A stretch of 64,000 nt of DNA from Candidatus Syntrophopropionicum ammoniitolerans (GCA_013201395.1 JABMJD010000003.1:1-64000), one strand, 5' to 3'. Shown: positions 1 through 7,906, numbered from the stretch's first letter. The notes: generated by a model from the sequence alone, not told the origin. Program-made: numbers and translations.

Positions 1-90
1 ATGGTCAGGTAGTAGAGGTTGAAGTTGATATTTCTAACGGCCTGCCTTGTTTTGAAATAGTCGGACCTTATTCCAGATGATAAAAACAAG

Positions 91-112
91 AGCCCCGGAG
101 CGGGGCTTTCTT
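91..112 (+). terminator. Rho-independent terminator
   Basis: The stretch forms a six-base-pair AGCCCC/GGGGCT stem around a five-base loop, followed by a short T-rich run. It would end transcription from a gene to the left of the window. No gene is recognised in bases 1-90. Confidence 0.6.
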
Positions 113-224
113 CCCTGCTACCGCCTCCCGTCAGCTGTGCCAGCTTCATCTGTTCTCATTCGTTTCCCCAAGCCCCTACCCAAAGAGACTGTATAACAAT
201 ACATAAAAAGGAGCGATTGATACC

Positions 225-1679
225 GTGTCCACAGAAACAAATCTTTTGCCGTTCATCTGTGAGGCATTTGGCCACAACAAAAAAATCCGCCGGGATATAG
301 ACAGGCTGTATAAAATCAAAAAGTATGAATTCTATCGCCTGGCTAGGGAGTCCGAAATCTACAACCATATAATCATTCGGGAGGGTGATATCCACAGAGA
401 GGAGTATGCAAAAAAAGCACTGGGGATATTGCTTTATCTCCATGAAAATCCGCAAGATACTGAGATCATGAAAAAGCTAACTACTTTAATCCGTAAAGGT
501 TGGACTAGAGTCTATATGTGGGTACAGAATCACGAAATGATATCAGTAGGAAAATATTTGTATAGCGGGACGAAGTCCGGCAACTATAAAACAGATGATG
601 ATTTTAACACTGATATGCTGATGCTGATTTGGTTTGCCTTGTTAAAAGAAAGAGAGCTAAAGCAAGATGAAATATTCGCTCGGATAAGGCAAGTTTTACA
701 TCAACGACTAGAACACTCTAGCGAAAACAGCAAAACAAGGTACTCACGCAAAACAATGGAAGAGGATTTATTACAGGATACCCATAAGTTGAAACAAAGA
801 ATTTACGATACCTATGGGCCAGTTAATTCATATGATACTATTTTTCATGGCCACGATGATGTGTTTGCTATATCCGAGCCCATTTCACTAATAGCAGACA
901 CTGAAAGCATAAGTATTCCCAGCGTTTTCAACGATGTAAAATTCAGCAATGATGATGTAGATGAAACGCTCGGTATTTATTACATGTACAACAAGAACAA
1001 AAATACCGGAGAAGCTGTCAAGCATTTGGTGCACGGTTTAATTTTGAAAGGTATGTGCAAAGCATATAAGCAGGTTAAGCAACACTATTTTGAAAACAAC
1101 AAGGAAACTGTTTTTATAGACCTGGAAAACCAGGAAAAAGAGCTTCAAAGGCTAACTGAAGATAACAATATTCTTAACAAAAAATTATCCAATGCGGAAA
1201 AAAGGATCCAGGAAATCAAAAGTGAAACAGAGGAAAGATACAAAAAAAAGATATGGGAATTGAGCAACAGGGTCAGATGTCTGGAAGAGGAATTGGAAAA
1301 GGAAAAGGAAAGCAATCAAGAATTGACTGCACTGAGAGAGTTCTTGTTTTCGCTTGACAGGGGGCTGGTGCCGAAAAAAATAGAGGATGTACCGGATTTA
1401 AGCACAACAGCCGGGGTTGTTATCGGTGGCCACCAACGATGGCAGCAAAAAATGAAAGAATTATTACCAAAGTGGATTTTTATATCATCCGAAAACTTTG
1501 ACACACGCGTTCTGGACGGTGCTGATATAGTGTGTTTTTTCACACAGCATCTAAGCCACGCATTGTACTATAAAGCAATCGAGGAAATACGAAAAAGGAA
1601 TATAAGCAAAATAGGCTATATAAATAGCGTAAATGAAGAATTGGCATCCTACGAGATAGCAAAAATATTGAAAAATTAG
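225..1679 (+). CDS. DUF2325 domain protein with central coiled coil
   Basis: A 484-residue protein of unknown function. Residues about 295-370 are a charged coiled coil. The C-terminal 90 residues carry VVIGGHQRW, then a GADIVCFFTQHLSH stretch and a Rossmann-like beta-alpha pattern, which is the DUF2325 signature. Translation most likely starts at a GTG preceded by AAAAAGGAG. The gene lies between two terminators, is AT-rich compared with the phage genes and is on the opposite strand, so it may be host flank or an end-of-prophage cargo gene. Its position beside the CRISPR array may or may not be functional. The domain call is fairly firm; the role is unknown. Confidence 0.7.
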   Translation: MSTETNLLPFICEAFGHNKKIRRDIDRLYKIKKYEFYRLARESEIYNHIIIREGDIHREEYAKKALGILLYLHENPQDTEIMKKLTTLIRKGWTRVYMWVQNHEMISVGKYLYSGTKSGNYKTDDDFNTDMLMLIWFALLKERELKQDEIFARIRQVLHQRLEHSSENSKTRYSRKTMEEDLLQDTHKLKQRIYDTYGPVNSYDTIFHGHDDVFAISEPISLIADTESISIPSVFNDVKFSNDDVDETLGIYYMYNKNKNTGEAVKHLVHGLILKGMCKAYKQVKQHYFENNKETVFIDLENQEKELQRLTEDNNILNKKLSNAEKRIQEIKSETEERYKKKIWELSNRVRCLEEELEKEKESNQELTALREFLFSLDRGLVPKKIEDVPDLSTTAGVVIGGHQRWQQKMKELLPKWIFISSENFDTRVLDGADIVCFFTQHLSHALYYKAIEEIRKRNISKIGYINSVNEELASYEIAKILKN

Positions 1680-1711
1680 AGCAGTTAAGCCTGTTTTTGA
1701 GCAAAAAATAA

Positions 1712-1738
1712 ACCCCCAGGAAGTAATCCCTGGGGGTA
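1712..1738 (+). terminator. Terminator between the DUF2325 gene and the CRISPR array
   Basis: An ACCCCCAGG / CCTGGGGGT hairpin is followed by a short T run. It ends the DUF2325 transcript and, because both arms are nearly symmetrical, could also stop the array transcript arriving from the right. Confidence 0.7.
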
Positions 1739-1767
1739 GTTTGTTAGATTAATATTCCTGTACTAAA

Positions 1768-2267
1768 TTCCAACCCTACAGATTTTGGCTTGATGTTCCA
1801 ACTCAACATAGCTACCTTGGGAACGAGGGTTTTCCGAAGATATTGTGATAGGCATCAGTTCCAACCCTACATAGCTACCCTGGTAACGGGGCCGTTTTTC
1901 TCGTCTGGTGTTTTGGTTCCAACCTTACATAGCTACCCCGCCAGCAGAGAAGACTGGCTATTGGCTCGACGCTCCAACCCTACATAGTTAGGTCAGGAAC
2001 CCATTTCTCCAATGTCCCGATTGTAGGTTTTTTCGGTCCCAACCCTGCATAGTTAGGTCGGAAACATTAGTTTTTGTCTATCTGTGTTCATGTTGTTTTT
2101 CCGCTAGTCCCAGCCCTACATAGTTAGGTCGGAAACTTAATCACCCTAACTCCCTGTTTTAGATGTTCAATGCTCCAACCCTACATAGTTAGGTCGGAAA
2201 CCTGGGGCCAGCCTGCTGGCAAGTGTCATTTCAATAAGCTCCAACCCTACATAGTTAGGTCGGAAAC
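1768..2267 (-). CRISPR. CRISPR array, eight full repeats plus one fragment
   Basis: Repeats of 29 nt start at 1796, 1859, 1917, 1972, 2037, 2108, 2173 and 2239, with a 13-nt fragment at 1768. Read on the minus strand the repeat begins GTTTCCGACCTAA and ends TAGGGTTGGAG; CCTA pairs with TAGG, flanked by a second CC/GG pairing, giving a small hairpin. The four repeats nearest 2267 are almost identical and decay steadily towards 1768, so the leader is on the right and transcription is leftward, in line with the Cas12f-like gene. Spacers are 34, 29, 26, 36, 42, 36 and 37 nt, more variable than in a typical array. No cas1 or cas2 is present in the window. Confidence 0.85.
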
Positions 2268-2520
2268 CCGTTCTAACTACTGGTCATTATGCGGTTCTCA
2301 AGGACCCTAGCTATGTTTTTGTCGTTGACCACCAATAGCGCACAACCCCCGGCACATCGACGACATTATGTTTTGGTTGTCTAGCCCCGCCGTGCATACG
2401 CAGTTCAGGCTAGAGGTTTCCGGCTTTCGTCGCGGCTTAGTGAGCGTTCCCTCCGTTGCCGAAGTCTTGGAGGGCTTCTCACCCCAGGCTGCCGAATCAG
2501 CCCTAATTTTTTATCACCGC
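2268..2520 (-). ncRNA. Leader and candidate tracrRNA region
   Basis: About 250 bases lie between the effector gene and the first repeat, with no convincing ORF. On the minus strand bases 2316-2303 read ACATAGCTAGGGTC. This can pair with the repeat segment GACCTAACTATGT over 12 base pairs with one mismatch and one bulge, which is what an anti-repeat of a tracrRNA looks like. Cas12f systems use a tracrRNA encoded between effector and array, so the position fits. A second, weaker match (GGAAAC near 2420) could pair with the repeat start. No promoter was identified with confidence. Confidence 0.45.
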
Positions 2521-3780
2521 CTAGCTTTTTGCGATCCGCTTGGCGGTATTGTAGTCTTTATCTATTTTAGCACCGCAACTCGGACAAGTCAAAGGGCTTT
2601 CGTTATCACTATCAATTTCAATTTCCGCATCGCATTTGTGGCATCTAGTGCCATCTAGCGATACCACTTTAACAGCAATGCCCTTTTCCTCGGCTTTATA
2701 CTTAATTTTTTCTACCACTCCTGCCCAGGGGTAGTTAACCAGTTCCGAGACGCTGGCACCGGGGGTAACCAGCTTGTCCAGTATTTTTATTGTCCCGCAC
2801 CGGTTAGCCATTGCCACATCTACAACCCGGCGGCTGTATTTATGGTTCAGGGTGTCCCGGATAGCGCTAGCCTGTCCAGCAAGCACTTCTGTGCCCTGTA
2901 GTTTTCTTTTTATGCCATGACCACGGTATCCTGCATGTCGTTGTATTTCCTTCCGGCGTTCGGCAATAGCATGGATTTTCTTTTCTGTCGCTATCACCTC
3001 ACCCGCCGGCAGGGTATATCTTTTTTGTCCAACGCTGTACGCGGCAAAGACCGTATAATTGCCAGTTCCAAACATCAGCCCCATTGCCCGGTCCGGATCC
3101 AGTTCCCGGTTTTGTTTTTCCGGGATAAAGCTGAAAGACACAATGCAAAACCACTTTTTCTTACGCTTGTTGTAAGTGATCTGCATTGCACCCTGCTTAT
3201 ACTCGCCTTCCATGATTCGGCGGAATATAGCTTTCTTGGATCGGTCACCGCCGTCAAGCAGTATGCTATACCGCGTCTGTTTGCCGGCGGCTAGAGATAG
3301 TAGGGTTATGGTAGCAATGAAACTAGACCTGCCGTTGTCTTGCTCCTCCACAGACAGGGTGTAGTTTGCATTTGCTACCTGCGCCGGAGTACCCAGTCTG
3401 AACGAAGGAATGGACTTCTGCAGCCGCATGATTTCTCGGACATCGTTCTGCCAGCGAGACATCGCAAACTGATTGGTCTGTGATGTGTTGCTGGAGGCCA
3501 TATCTGGATACATTTCCCTCATTTTCCGGTAGACATGGTTGCGAAAACTGCATCCATATCGCTCCTTGTCCTCGGCTGCTGCTGGATACTTCCCGGTTTC
3601 CTCTTTGTGCGCCAGGCGGTAGTTGTGGTGTTGCCAATACAACTGCACCGCCATATTGCACAGTTTTGTTGTGTGATAGGACAGGTCCCGGAGAACCTGC
3701 CCCAACTCGTCCCACCCGGTATCCAGTGGCTTGATAATCTGAAACCGGGTAGCTTTGGTGATCATCTTTGTTTTTGTCAT
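2521..3780 (-). CDS. Cas12f-like CRISPR effector with degenerate RuvC site (predicted nuclease-dead)
   Basis: A 419-residue protein matching the Cas12f1 (type V-F) layout: N-terminal RFQIIKPLDTGWDELGQVLR and SIPSF segments typical of this family, then a split RuvC domain and a C-terminal zinc ribbon (C380, C383, C399, C402). The RuvC-I motif that should read GIDLG reads GLMFG, so the catalytic Asp is Met236. RuvC-II reads GTIKILDKL where a Glu is expected, giving Leu334 or, with a shifted alignment, Asp335. Only the RuvC-III Asp409 (DKDYN) is intact. It should bind guide RNA and DNA but not cut. The start was chosen for the AAGGGGA ribosome site; an ATG 20 codons upstream lacks one and lies inside the preceding gene. 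It follows the EXLDI gene by 10 bp and precedes the array. A TnpB is less likely given the array and Cas12f-type N-terminus. Confidence 0.85.
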   Translation of the reverse strand: MTKTKMITKATRFQIIKPLDTGWDELGQVLRDLSYHTTKLCNMAVQLYWQHHNYRLAHKEETGKYPAAAEDKERYGCSFRNHVYRKMREMYPDMASSNTSQTNQFAMSRWQNDVREIMRLQKSIPSFRLGTPAQVANANYTLSVEEQDNGRSSFIATITLLSLAAGKQTRYSILLDGGDRSKKAIFRRIMEGEYKQGAMQITYNKRKKKWFCIVSFSFIPEKQNRELDPDRAMGLMFGTGNYTVFAAYSVGQKRYTLPAGEVIATEKKIHAIAERRKEIQRHAGYRGHGIKRKLQGTEVLAGQASAIRDTLNHKYSRRVVDVAMANRCGTIKILDKLVTPGASVSELVNYPWAGVVEKIKYKAEEKGIAVKVVSLDGTRCHKCDAEIEIDSDNESPLTCPSCGAKIDKDYNTAKRIAKS

Positions 3781-3790
3781 GGCTGTCCCC

Positions 3791-4282
3791 TTATAGGTCA
3801 AGATACTCGGCAGTATCCAGACCCAATGTCTCCCCTGCACCTTTTAACAGACTACCGGGGATTTCTTTCGTTGCCTGCAGCTCTTCCAGGGTATCAAACA
3901 CCCGGTACTCTGCATAGCAATTTTCATTTTCCCACCTGGTCCACTGATAGATATGGACCAGGTATTTTTCTTTCTTGGTGAGATACAAGGTGTAATCTAT
4001 ACCCTGATCATCCCGGGATTTGGTTTGACCAGAATAAATTCGGGCATCGGCAATCTGTTTGCCGATGAATTTGTATAGCTTAACATCATCATCCCCACGG
4101 GGATAATAAACCCCGCTTCCGATGACTTGTTCTTCCATACCGGTCTCCTTGCTTTCTTTCTGATCCACAAGCCGGCGTACGGCTTCGGCAATCATAGCGC
4201 TAAAGCTGTCGCCAAATAGCTCCTCAGCACGCTCAAACATGCCGACATCTTCATCTTTTATATAAACCTGTTTCCGTGGCAT
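3791..4282 (-). CDS. EXLDI-family protein with ribbon-helix-helix-like N-terminus
   Basis: A 163-residue protein. The N-terminus (PRKQVYIKDEDVGMFERAEE and on through SFSAMIAEAVRRLV) has the beta-helix-helix pattern of CopG/Arc-type DNA-binding proteins, and the last residues, EYLDL, match the E-X-L-D-I/L ending that names the EXLDI family found on plasmids and phages. It has a good AGGAGG site and is directly upstream of the Cas12f-like gene, probably in the same transcript. It could autoregulate the effector unit. The family call is moderately sure; the regulatory role is inference. Confidence 0.6.
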   Translation of the reverse strand: MPRKQVYIKDEDVGMFERAEELFGDSFSAMIAEAVRRLVDQKESKETGMEEQVIGSGVYYPRGDDDVKLYKFIGKQIADARIYSGQTKSRDDQGIDYTLYLTKKEKYLVHIYQWTRWENENCYAEYRVFDTLEELQATKEIPGSLLKGAGETLGLDTAEYLDL

Positions 4283-4300
4283 TATGTTTTCCTCCTTCTT

Positions 4301-4519
4301 TTACCATTTGTGACTGAAGGGTATTTCATTGCCCTTGTCATCCACGATTTTGTAATTAAAGTGGTGGCCATCATGCAGGATTGCATGGGCCATCACCTTA
4401 CGGGCAATTTTGATAAAATCTTCTTCGCAGCTGTATTCGTTTTTGTCCTTGTCATATTTTAACGGCACATTCACTGTTAGACTGTCAGCGAGTGTGACCT
4501 CCATGCTATATTTTTTCAT
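4301..4519 (-). CDS. Small hypothetical protein
   Basis: This 72-residue protein begins at an ATG after AAAGGAGGAAC. It is strongly charged, with a DGHHFNYKIVDDKGNEI segment in the C-terminal half and no recognised domain. It belongs to the leftward cargo operon and overlaps the small ORF upstream by four bases. Confidence 0.6.
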   Translation of the reverse strand: MKKYSMEVTLADSLTVNVPLKYDKDKNEYSCEEDFIKIARKVMAHAILHDGHHFNYKIVDDKGNEIPFSHKW

Positions 4520-4620
4520 TTTTTTGTTCCTCCTTTTTTTTCTTTTACCACCGTATCGCTCAGGGAGACAACAATGTCCCCCCGAATGATATCTTCAATT
4601 TTGGCTATATGAAAGTGCAT
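4516..4620 (-). CDS. Possible short ORF or displaced C-terminus of the preceding gene
   Basis: A 34-residue frame starts at an ATG inside the last codons of the 104-residue gene (ending at 4605) and runs on as IAKIEDIIRGDIVVSLSDTV. No ribosome site is seen. It may be translated by coupling, or the two frames may be one gene split by a frameshift. The reading is uncertain. Confidence 0.3.
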   Translation of the reverse strand: MHFHIAKIEDIIRGDIVVSLSDTVVKEKKGGTKK

Positions 4621-4919
4621 GGTATTTTTTCTGATATGACCTGTGTAACAGTGAATATCTTCCCGAGCACTTGGGAGATATACACAGCGCCTGCCTTTTC
4701 GTCTATCCTCAAGATATCGACAATCTTGGCTTCCCACTTGTTGACAAGCGCCTGTTTGGTTTCCTCATCTCTAGTAAATATGCTTTCTTTCCAGGTGTTG
4801 TGGGCTGCATTGTTTTGGTGGATTACGTAGATGCTATACTTGCGGATGCGTCCGTCGGCCGCTTCTTCGTCGGTGTAAGCTGTTCTCGCTAACACCTGGA
4901 TTTCAAAGTTTTCACTCAT
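4605..4919 (-). CDS. Hypothetical protein
   Basis: This 104-residue protein starts at an ATG that overlaps the preceding stop codon (ATGA). No domain is recognised. A central stretch rich in Lys, Glu and Trp is followed by alternating hydrophobic residues (AKIVDILRIDEKAGAVYIS) that suggest beta strands. Its end may be frameshifted relative to the ORF at 4516-4620. Confidence 0.55.
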   Translation of the reverse strand: MSENFEIQVLARTAYTDEEAADGRIRKYSIYVIHQNNAAHNTWKESIFTRDEETKQALVNKWEAKIVDILRIDEKAGAVYISQVLGKIFTVTQVISEKIPCTFI

Positions 4920-5089
4920 TTTTCTTCCTCCTCTTTCTTATTAATTTTAATGACAGGGTCCGAAACCGGACCAGATGGTCCAGGCCAGCAACTCCCGCAA
5001 CATTGCGGGTGGTACCCTGAAAACCAACCAATGCCAGGATTTCCATCCCGGCAGCAAATGGGTTCCCACTTCTTATCTTTTTCTTTCAC
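4916..5089 (-). CDS. Cysteine-rich 57-residue protein
   Basis: A GTG start follows GGAGGAGGAGCTACT at good spacing, and the TGA overlaps the next ATG by four bases, so a real small gene is likely. The protein holds five cysteines (ICC early, then QCCGSC) and several prolines, suggesting metal binding or disulfides, and ends in a lysine/glutamate tail. The function is unknown. Confidence 0.55.
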   Translation of the reverse strand: MKEKDKKWEPICCRDGNPGIGWFSGYHPQCCGSCWPGPSGPVSDPVIKINKKEEEEK

Positions 5090-5104
5090 AGTAGCTCCTC
5101 CTCC

Positions 5105-5503
5105 CTATGTGGCTCCGCAACCAGGGCAATGCCAGCCGTCCCGATACACCTGCGCGCCACAAAACGGGCATTGGCCTGCGTCTATCCGGGTGATAATCCG
5201 GACAGACAGGTCATCCATAGTAACCGCTTGGTGGGGGCTGGTGTACCCCTGTTCCTTGCGGTCACTCCTGCCCTGGCGGATAGCAAAACAGATAGCGCTT
5301 TCCCCGGGATTCAGACCGAAAAACAATTTGCTAGGGGCCTGAATAGCCCCTAGCTCCTCCACTATTGTCTTTGTGTCGGGGTGGCCTATGTAGTGCTCCA
5401 CCCCGGTTACATCAGGACACTCACTCAGGGCCCTGACCTCATATGCCCCATCCACCGGCAGCACTGTCGTAGACAGCACTGCCTTGATTTTCATATTTTT
5501 CAT
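5105..5503 (-). CDS. DUF1874 (AcrIII-1 / YddF / STIV-B116-like) protein with C-terminal zinc ribbon
   Basis: A 132-residue protein. Residues 8-27 (AVLSTTVLPVDGAYEVRALS) match the start of the DUF1874 family as seen in ICEBs1 YddF, followed by YIGHPDTKTIVEELG, whose IGH (His41) corresponds to the conserved histidine of AcrIII-1 ring nucleases. The VRIITRI segment matches the family's C-terminal strand. After that comes a four-cysteine ribbon (C112, C115, C126, C129) not usual in the family. Archaeal virus members degrade cyclic tetra-adenylate and block type III CRISPR immunity. Whether this divergent member does so is unproven. ATG follows AAGGAGCG. Confidence 0.65.
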   Translation of the reverse strand: MKNMKIKAVLSTTVLPVDGAYEVRALSECPDVTGVEHYIGHPDTKTIVEELGAIQAPSKLFFGLNPGESAICFAIRQGRSDRKEQGYTSPHQAVTMDDLSVRIITRIDAGQCPFCGAQVYRDGWHCPGCGAT

Positions 5504-5838
5504 TTCTTTCGCTCCTTCTCATATTCTTCAAAAGTAACTTCATGGACACTAAAGTCCCGATCTTCAAAAACCTTCAGATAGAATGGGAATTCCCTATCCA
5601 GGATTTCCTTTATCTTCGGATCCTCTGCCGCTTTACTACCGGATAGGATTTTCCGGTCCGGCAGGGGGGTGGCTATCTCCTTGATGTAGGTGCAGTGAGA
5701 CACTGCATCCACCACACGAGGTGTGTACCCGTGTAGTCTTAACACGTGAGCAGCTTCCTCAGTATATTCGCTGCTTACGCTGGAGTCGTTAAACCCCCGC
5801 TTGAAGAACACTTCTGTCATCGGATATAACGTAGCCAT
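5500..5838 (-). CDS. Hypothetical protein
   Basis: A 112-residue charged protein that ends by overlapping the DUF1874 start (ATGA), implying translational coupling. No domain was recognised. The C-terminal third (FYLKVFEDRDFSVHEVTFEE) looks like a helix-strand pair. Confidence 0.6.
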   Translation of the reverse strand: MATLYPMTEVFFKRGFNDSSVSSEYTEEAAHVLRLHGYTPRVVDAVSHCTYIKEIATPLPDRKILSGSKAAEDPKIKEILDREFPFYLKVFEDRDFSVHEVTFEEYEKERKK

Positions 5839-6308
5839 TATTTTGCCTCCTTTTCAATCCACCGGGAGATTGAGTCTACCTCCGGGTGATTCTTAATTTC
5901 CTCAATTACTTGATCCGGGCTAAGGATTCGCCCATAATCCAGCCCTGACCAGTATGGCTGTTCATGCCAGACTACTAGGTTTCTACCGGTTTCCACTTCC
6001 ACTACCCTGAGTAGGGTGTCATGGAAGTCGGTGTCCCCCTTATCCAGTGGGTATCTATCCTGAATAAGGAAGGAGCGCATATTGTCTATCACAATTATAT
6101 GATCCCGGTAATTCCCAGCATCATATTGATAGACTCGGCACGGCCCCTCCATCTCGGAGAGAAGTGCCCTTTGTCCGGCCCCCAGGGCAGGATACCGGAG
6201 TTCTGGAAACTCCTCTATCTCCTCTATCTTCCTAGTTGGCACAATGGGCCCGGCTAAAGGCCCTATTACCAACAGCATAGAAATCTCCTTTTCAAAGCTT
6301 GTTTTCAT
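5838..6308 (-). CDS. Hypothetical protein
   Basis: A 156-residue protein with a hydrophobic N-terminal strand (MLLVIGPLAGPIVP) and a mixed alpha/beta pattern. It resembles small phage cargo proteins of unknown role. Its stop overlaps the next start (TAATG), so the genes are co-translated. Confidence 0.6.
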   Translation of the reverse strand: MKTSFEKEISMLLVIGPLAGPIVPTRKIEEIEEFPELRYPALGAGQRALLSEMEGPCRVYQYDAGNYRDHIIVIDNMRSFLIQDRYPLDKGDTDFHDTLLRVVEVETGRNLVVWHEQPYWSGLDYGRILSPDQVIEEIKNHPEVDSISRWIEKEAK

Positions 6309-6333
6309 TTTTCTACCTCTCCCTCTCTCATGG

Positions 6334-6543
6334 TTATTTCTCTATCTGCCCCAGGCTTTCCACAAACTCGCTTGTGTACTTATTCCAGCCCCAGGGCCCT
6401 TCTCCGCCCAATTCTTCCTGCGGGGTCCAATCCCGGGACAATCGGATTGTGACCTCGTCGCCCCGGGCATAACGCTTGCCAAAAAGTATCGCGGGGCGAT
6501 TCGTTGCGATAATAATTTTGGCACCTTTTTTGTATGTTTTCAT
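6334..6543 (-). CDS. Small hypothetical protein
   Basis: Translation probably starts at the ATG preceded by AGAGGAAG, giving 69 residues. A longer frame from 6615 would run into the upstream gene. The protein begins MKTYKKGAKIIIATNRPAIL, a beta-rich pattern. No family is recognised. Confidence 0.55.
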   Translation of the reverse strand: MKTYKKGAKIIIATNRPAILFGKRYARGDEVTIRLSRDWTPQEELGGEGPWGWNKYTSEFVESLGQIEK

Positions 6544-6592
6544 CGTCCCGCTTCCTCTCTGCCGGGATAGGCCCCCGGCGGGCCTAGTTTTC

Positions 6593-7198
6593 CTACACCC
6601 ACCCATCTGGGACAATCACGATGACTTTTTCGTCTAGCCCACCCAGCTCATATATGGTTCCGCTGGTGGGCTCTTGGTCGACACAGGCTCCTAGTCCGAT
6701 GTCATATCCCCACAGAGCGGGGATGTCCCCGAAGTGGTCATGTACTATTTCCATATCTTCGGCCACAATGGTATTATCCCCAACGCCAGGGACTATTCCC
6801 CCAGGCAGGGCTTCCCTGATGTCAGCTACGCTATATTTTTTTACAACTTCAATCTCATCCGGCCAGGCGATAATTCCTATTCCGCCGGGGGCCATTCTGG
6901 GCAGCCCGCCAGCTATACATGAGTGGGCCCAGTTTGTGACAATTACGCCGGCATCGTATACAACAATGCCGGACTCTTGACCAGTTAAATCTTTAAGGGC
7001 TTTTGGATACTGGTCAAAAACCTTCACCAGCTCCTCTCTCATTTCGTCTGTAATGACAATCTGGTTTTCGCTCTCCGGCTCGTATTCATTTTCCAGGTAG
7101 GAAATGAGGTCCTCCGCCGTCTCGAAAACGTCATAGTCAATGCCCAAATTCAGGCAGTCAATAGCGTTCTCGATTTTCGCTACTTTTACATATTTCAT
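6593..7198 (-). CDS. Hypothetical acidic protein
   Basis: A 201-residue acidic protein with a GVIVTNWAHSCIAGGLPRMA segment and two conserved-looking GG/PGG loops. It has a clear GGGGGAG ribosome site. The overall look is of a phage anti-defence or cargo protein, but no motif supports a specific role. Confidence 0.6.
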   Translation of the reverse strand: MKYVKVAKIENAIDCLNLGIDYDVFETAEDLISYLENEYEPESENQIVITDEMREELVKVFDQYPKALKDLTGQESGIVVYDAGVIVTNWAHSCIAGGLPRMAPGGIGIIAWPDEIEVVKKYSVADIREALPGGIVPGVGDNTIVAEDMEIVHDHFGDIPALWGYDIGLGACVDQEPTSGTIYELGGLDEKVIVIVPDGWV

Positions 7199-7218
7199 TT
7201 TTCTCCCCCTTTTTGTTT

Positions 7219-7605
7219 TTAGAAATTTTCTTTTACGAATTCTGCAAGATCGCCTCTGGCATCTTGCAAGTATTCAAGTATTTCCTCCAGGGAGGCAAAA
7301 ACCATGCCCCCATTTTCACCGTTTTCGTCCCCTATCTCCAACAAGGTTTCTGGCTCCATAAACTCGCCGGTATTCCATGTCCAGAAGAATCGGCCGTCCT
7401 TCAGCCTCCCAATGGTGTCGTGGTCGCCGATTTCTTCTGTCATTTTCCAGTCGATTTCGCTTCCGATTTCTTTCATTTTTTCGCAGACAATTTCGAGCTC
7501 CTCATCTGTGAAGGTGTACTCCTTTTTCATTTCGTTCTTGTCTTCCACCCGCCAGCCGCCATCCCAAAGAGAGGTGGCAGTTTCCCTGAGCTCGTTTCTT
7601 TCCAT
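7219..7605 (-). CDS. Hypothetical highly acidic protein
   Basis: The 128-residue product is rich in Glu and Asp (for example DEELEIVCEKMKEIGSEID). Phage inhibitors of DNA-binding host enzymes are often acidic in this way, but that is only a suggestion. The ribosome site is GGAGGAAAAAG. Confidence 0.6.
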   Translation of the reverse strand: MERNELRETATSLWDGGWRVEDKNEMKKEYTFTDEELEIVCEKMKEIGSEIDWKMTEEIGDHDTIGRLKDGRFFWTWNTGEFMEPETLLEIGDENGENGGMVFASLEEILEYLQDARGDLAEFVKENF

Positions 7606-7623
7606 TTCTTTTTCCTCCCTCTG

Positions 7624-7887
7624 CTAATCTAAAGATACATGATCTTTTGCCAACCAGCAGTCTTCTTCAAACTGCTTTTTCGAGTCTGGGACAATACAAA
7701 TTCGCCCTCCAGCATCTTTATACATACGACCATATGGCCGGATGTCGCCAGTATCGTATTCTGTGCGAATATCGTCCAGCGTAAAAATACGTTCGTTTCT
7801 TAACATCCTTTCGTAGACCACTGGGTCCGAAGGCTCTAATTTTCGATGGTCTTCAACTAGAATCACTTCGTCTAGTTTTACATACAT
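7624..7887 (-). CDS. Small hypothetical protein
   Basis: An 87-residue protein with a strong AAGGAGGAAT site. Composition is charged, with no transmembrane segment and no recognised motif. It is one of a run of evenly spaced cargo genes. Confidence 0.55.
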   Translation of the reverse strand: MYVKLDEVILVEDHRKLEPSDPVVYERMLRNERIFTLDDIRTEYDTGDIRPYGRMYKDAGGRICIVPDSKKQFEEDCWLAKDHVSLD

Positions 7888-7906
7888 TTTTTATTCCTCC
7901 TTTTTT

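Noticed and set aside
1768-2267. Reading the repeats as replication iterons
   Set aside because: The units are spaced 55-71 bp with unique sequence between them, are self-complementary, and decay from one end only, which fits CRISPR better. No initiator gene is adjacent.
2521-3780. Reading the effector as an IS200/IS605 TnpB
   Set aside because: No TnpA, no transposon-end hairpins and no target-site signs are seen. The N-terminal sequence is of Cas12f type and an array lies next to it.
3480-3981. Plus-strand frames opposite the Cas12f-like and EXLDI genes
   Set aside because: They are shadows with no ribosome sites and unnatural Cys/His/Pro-rich composition.
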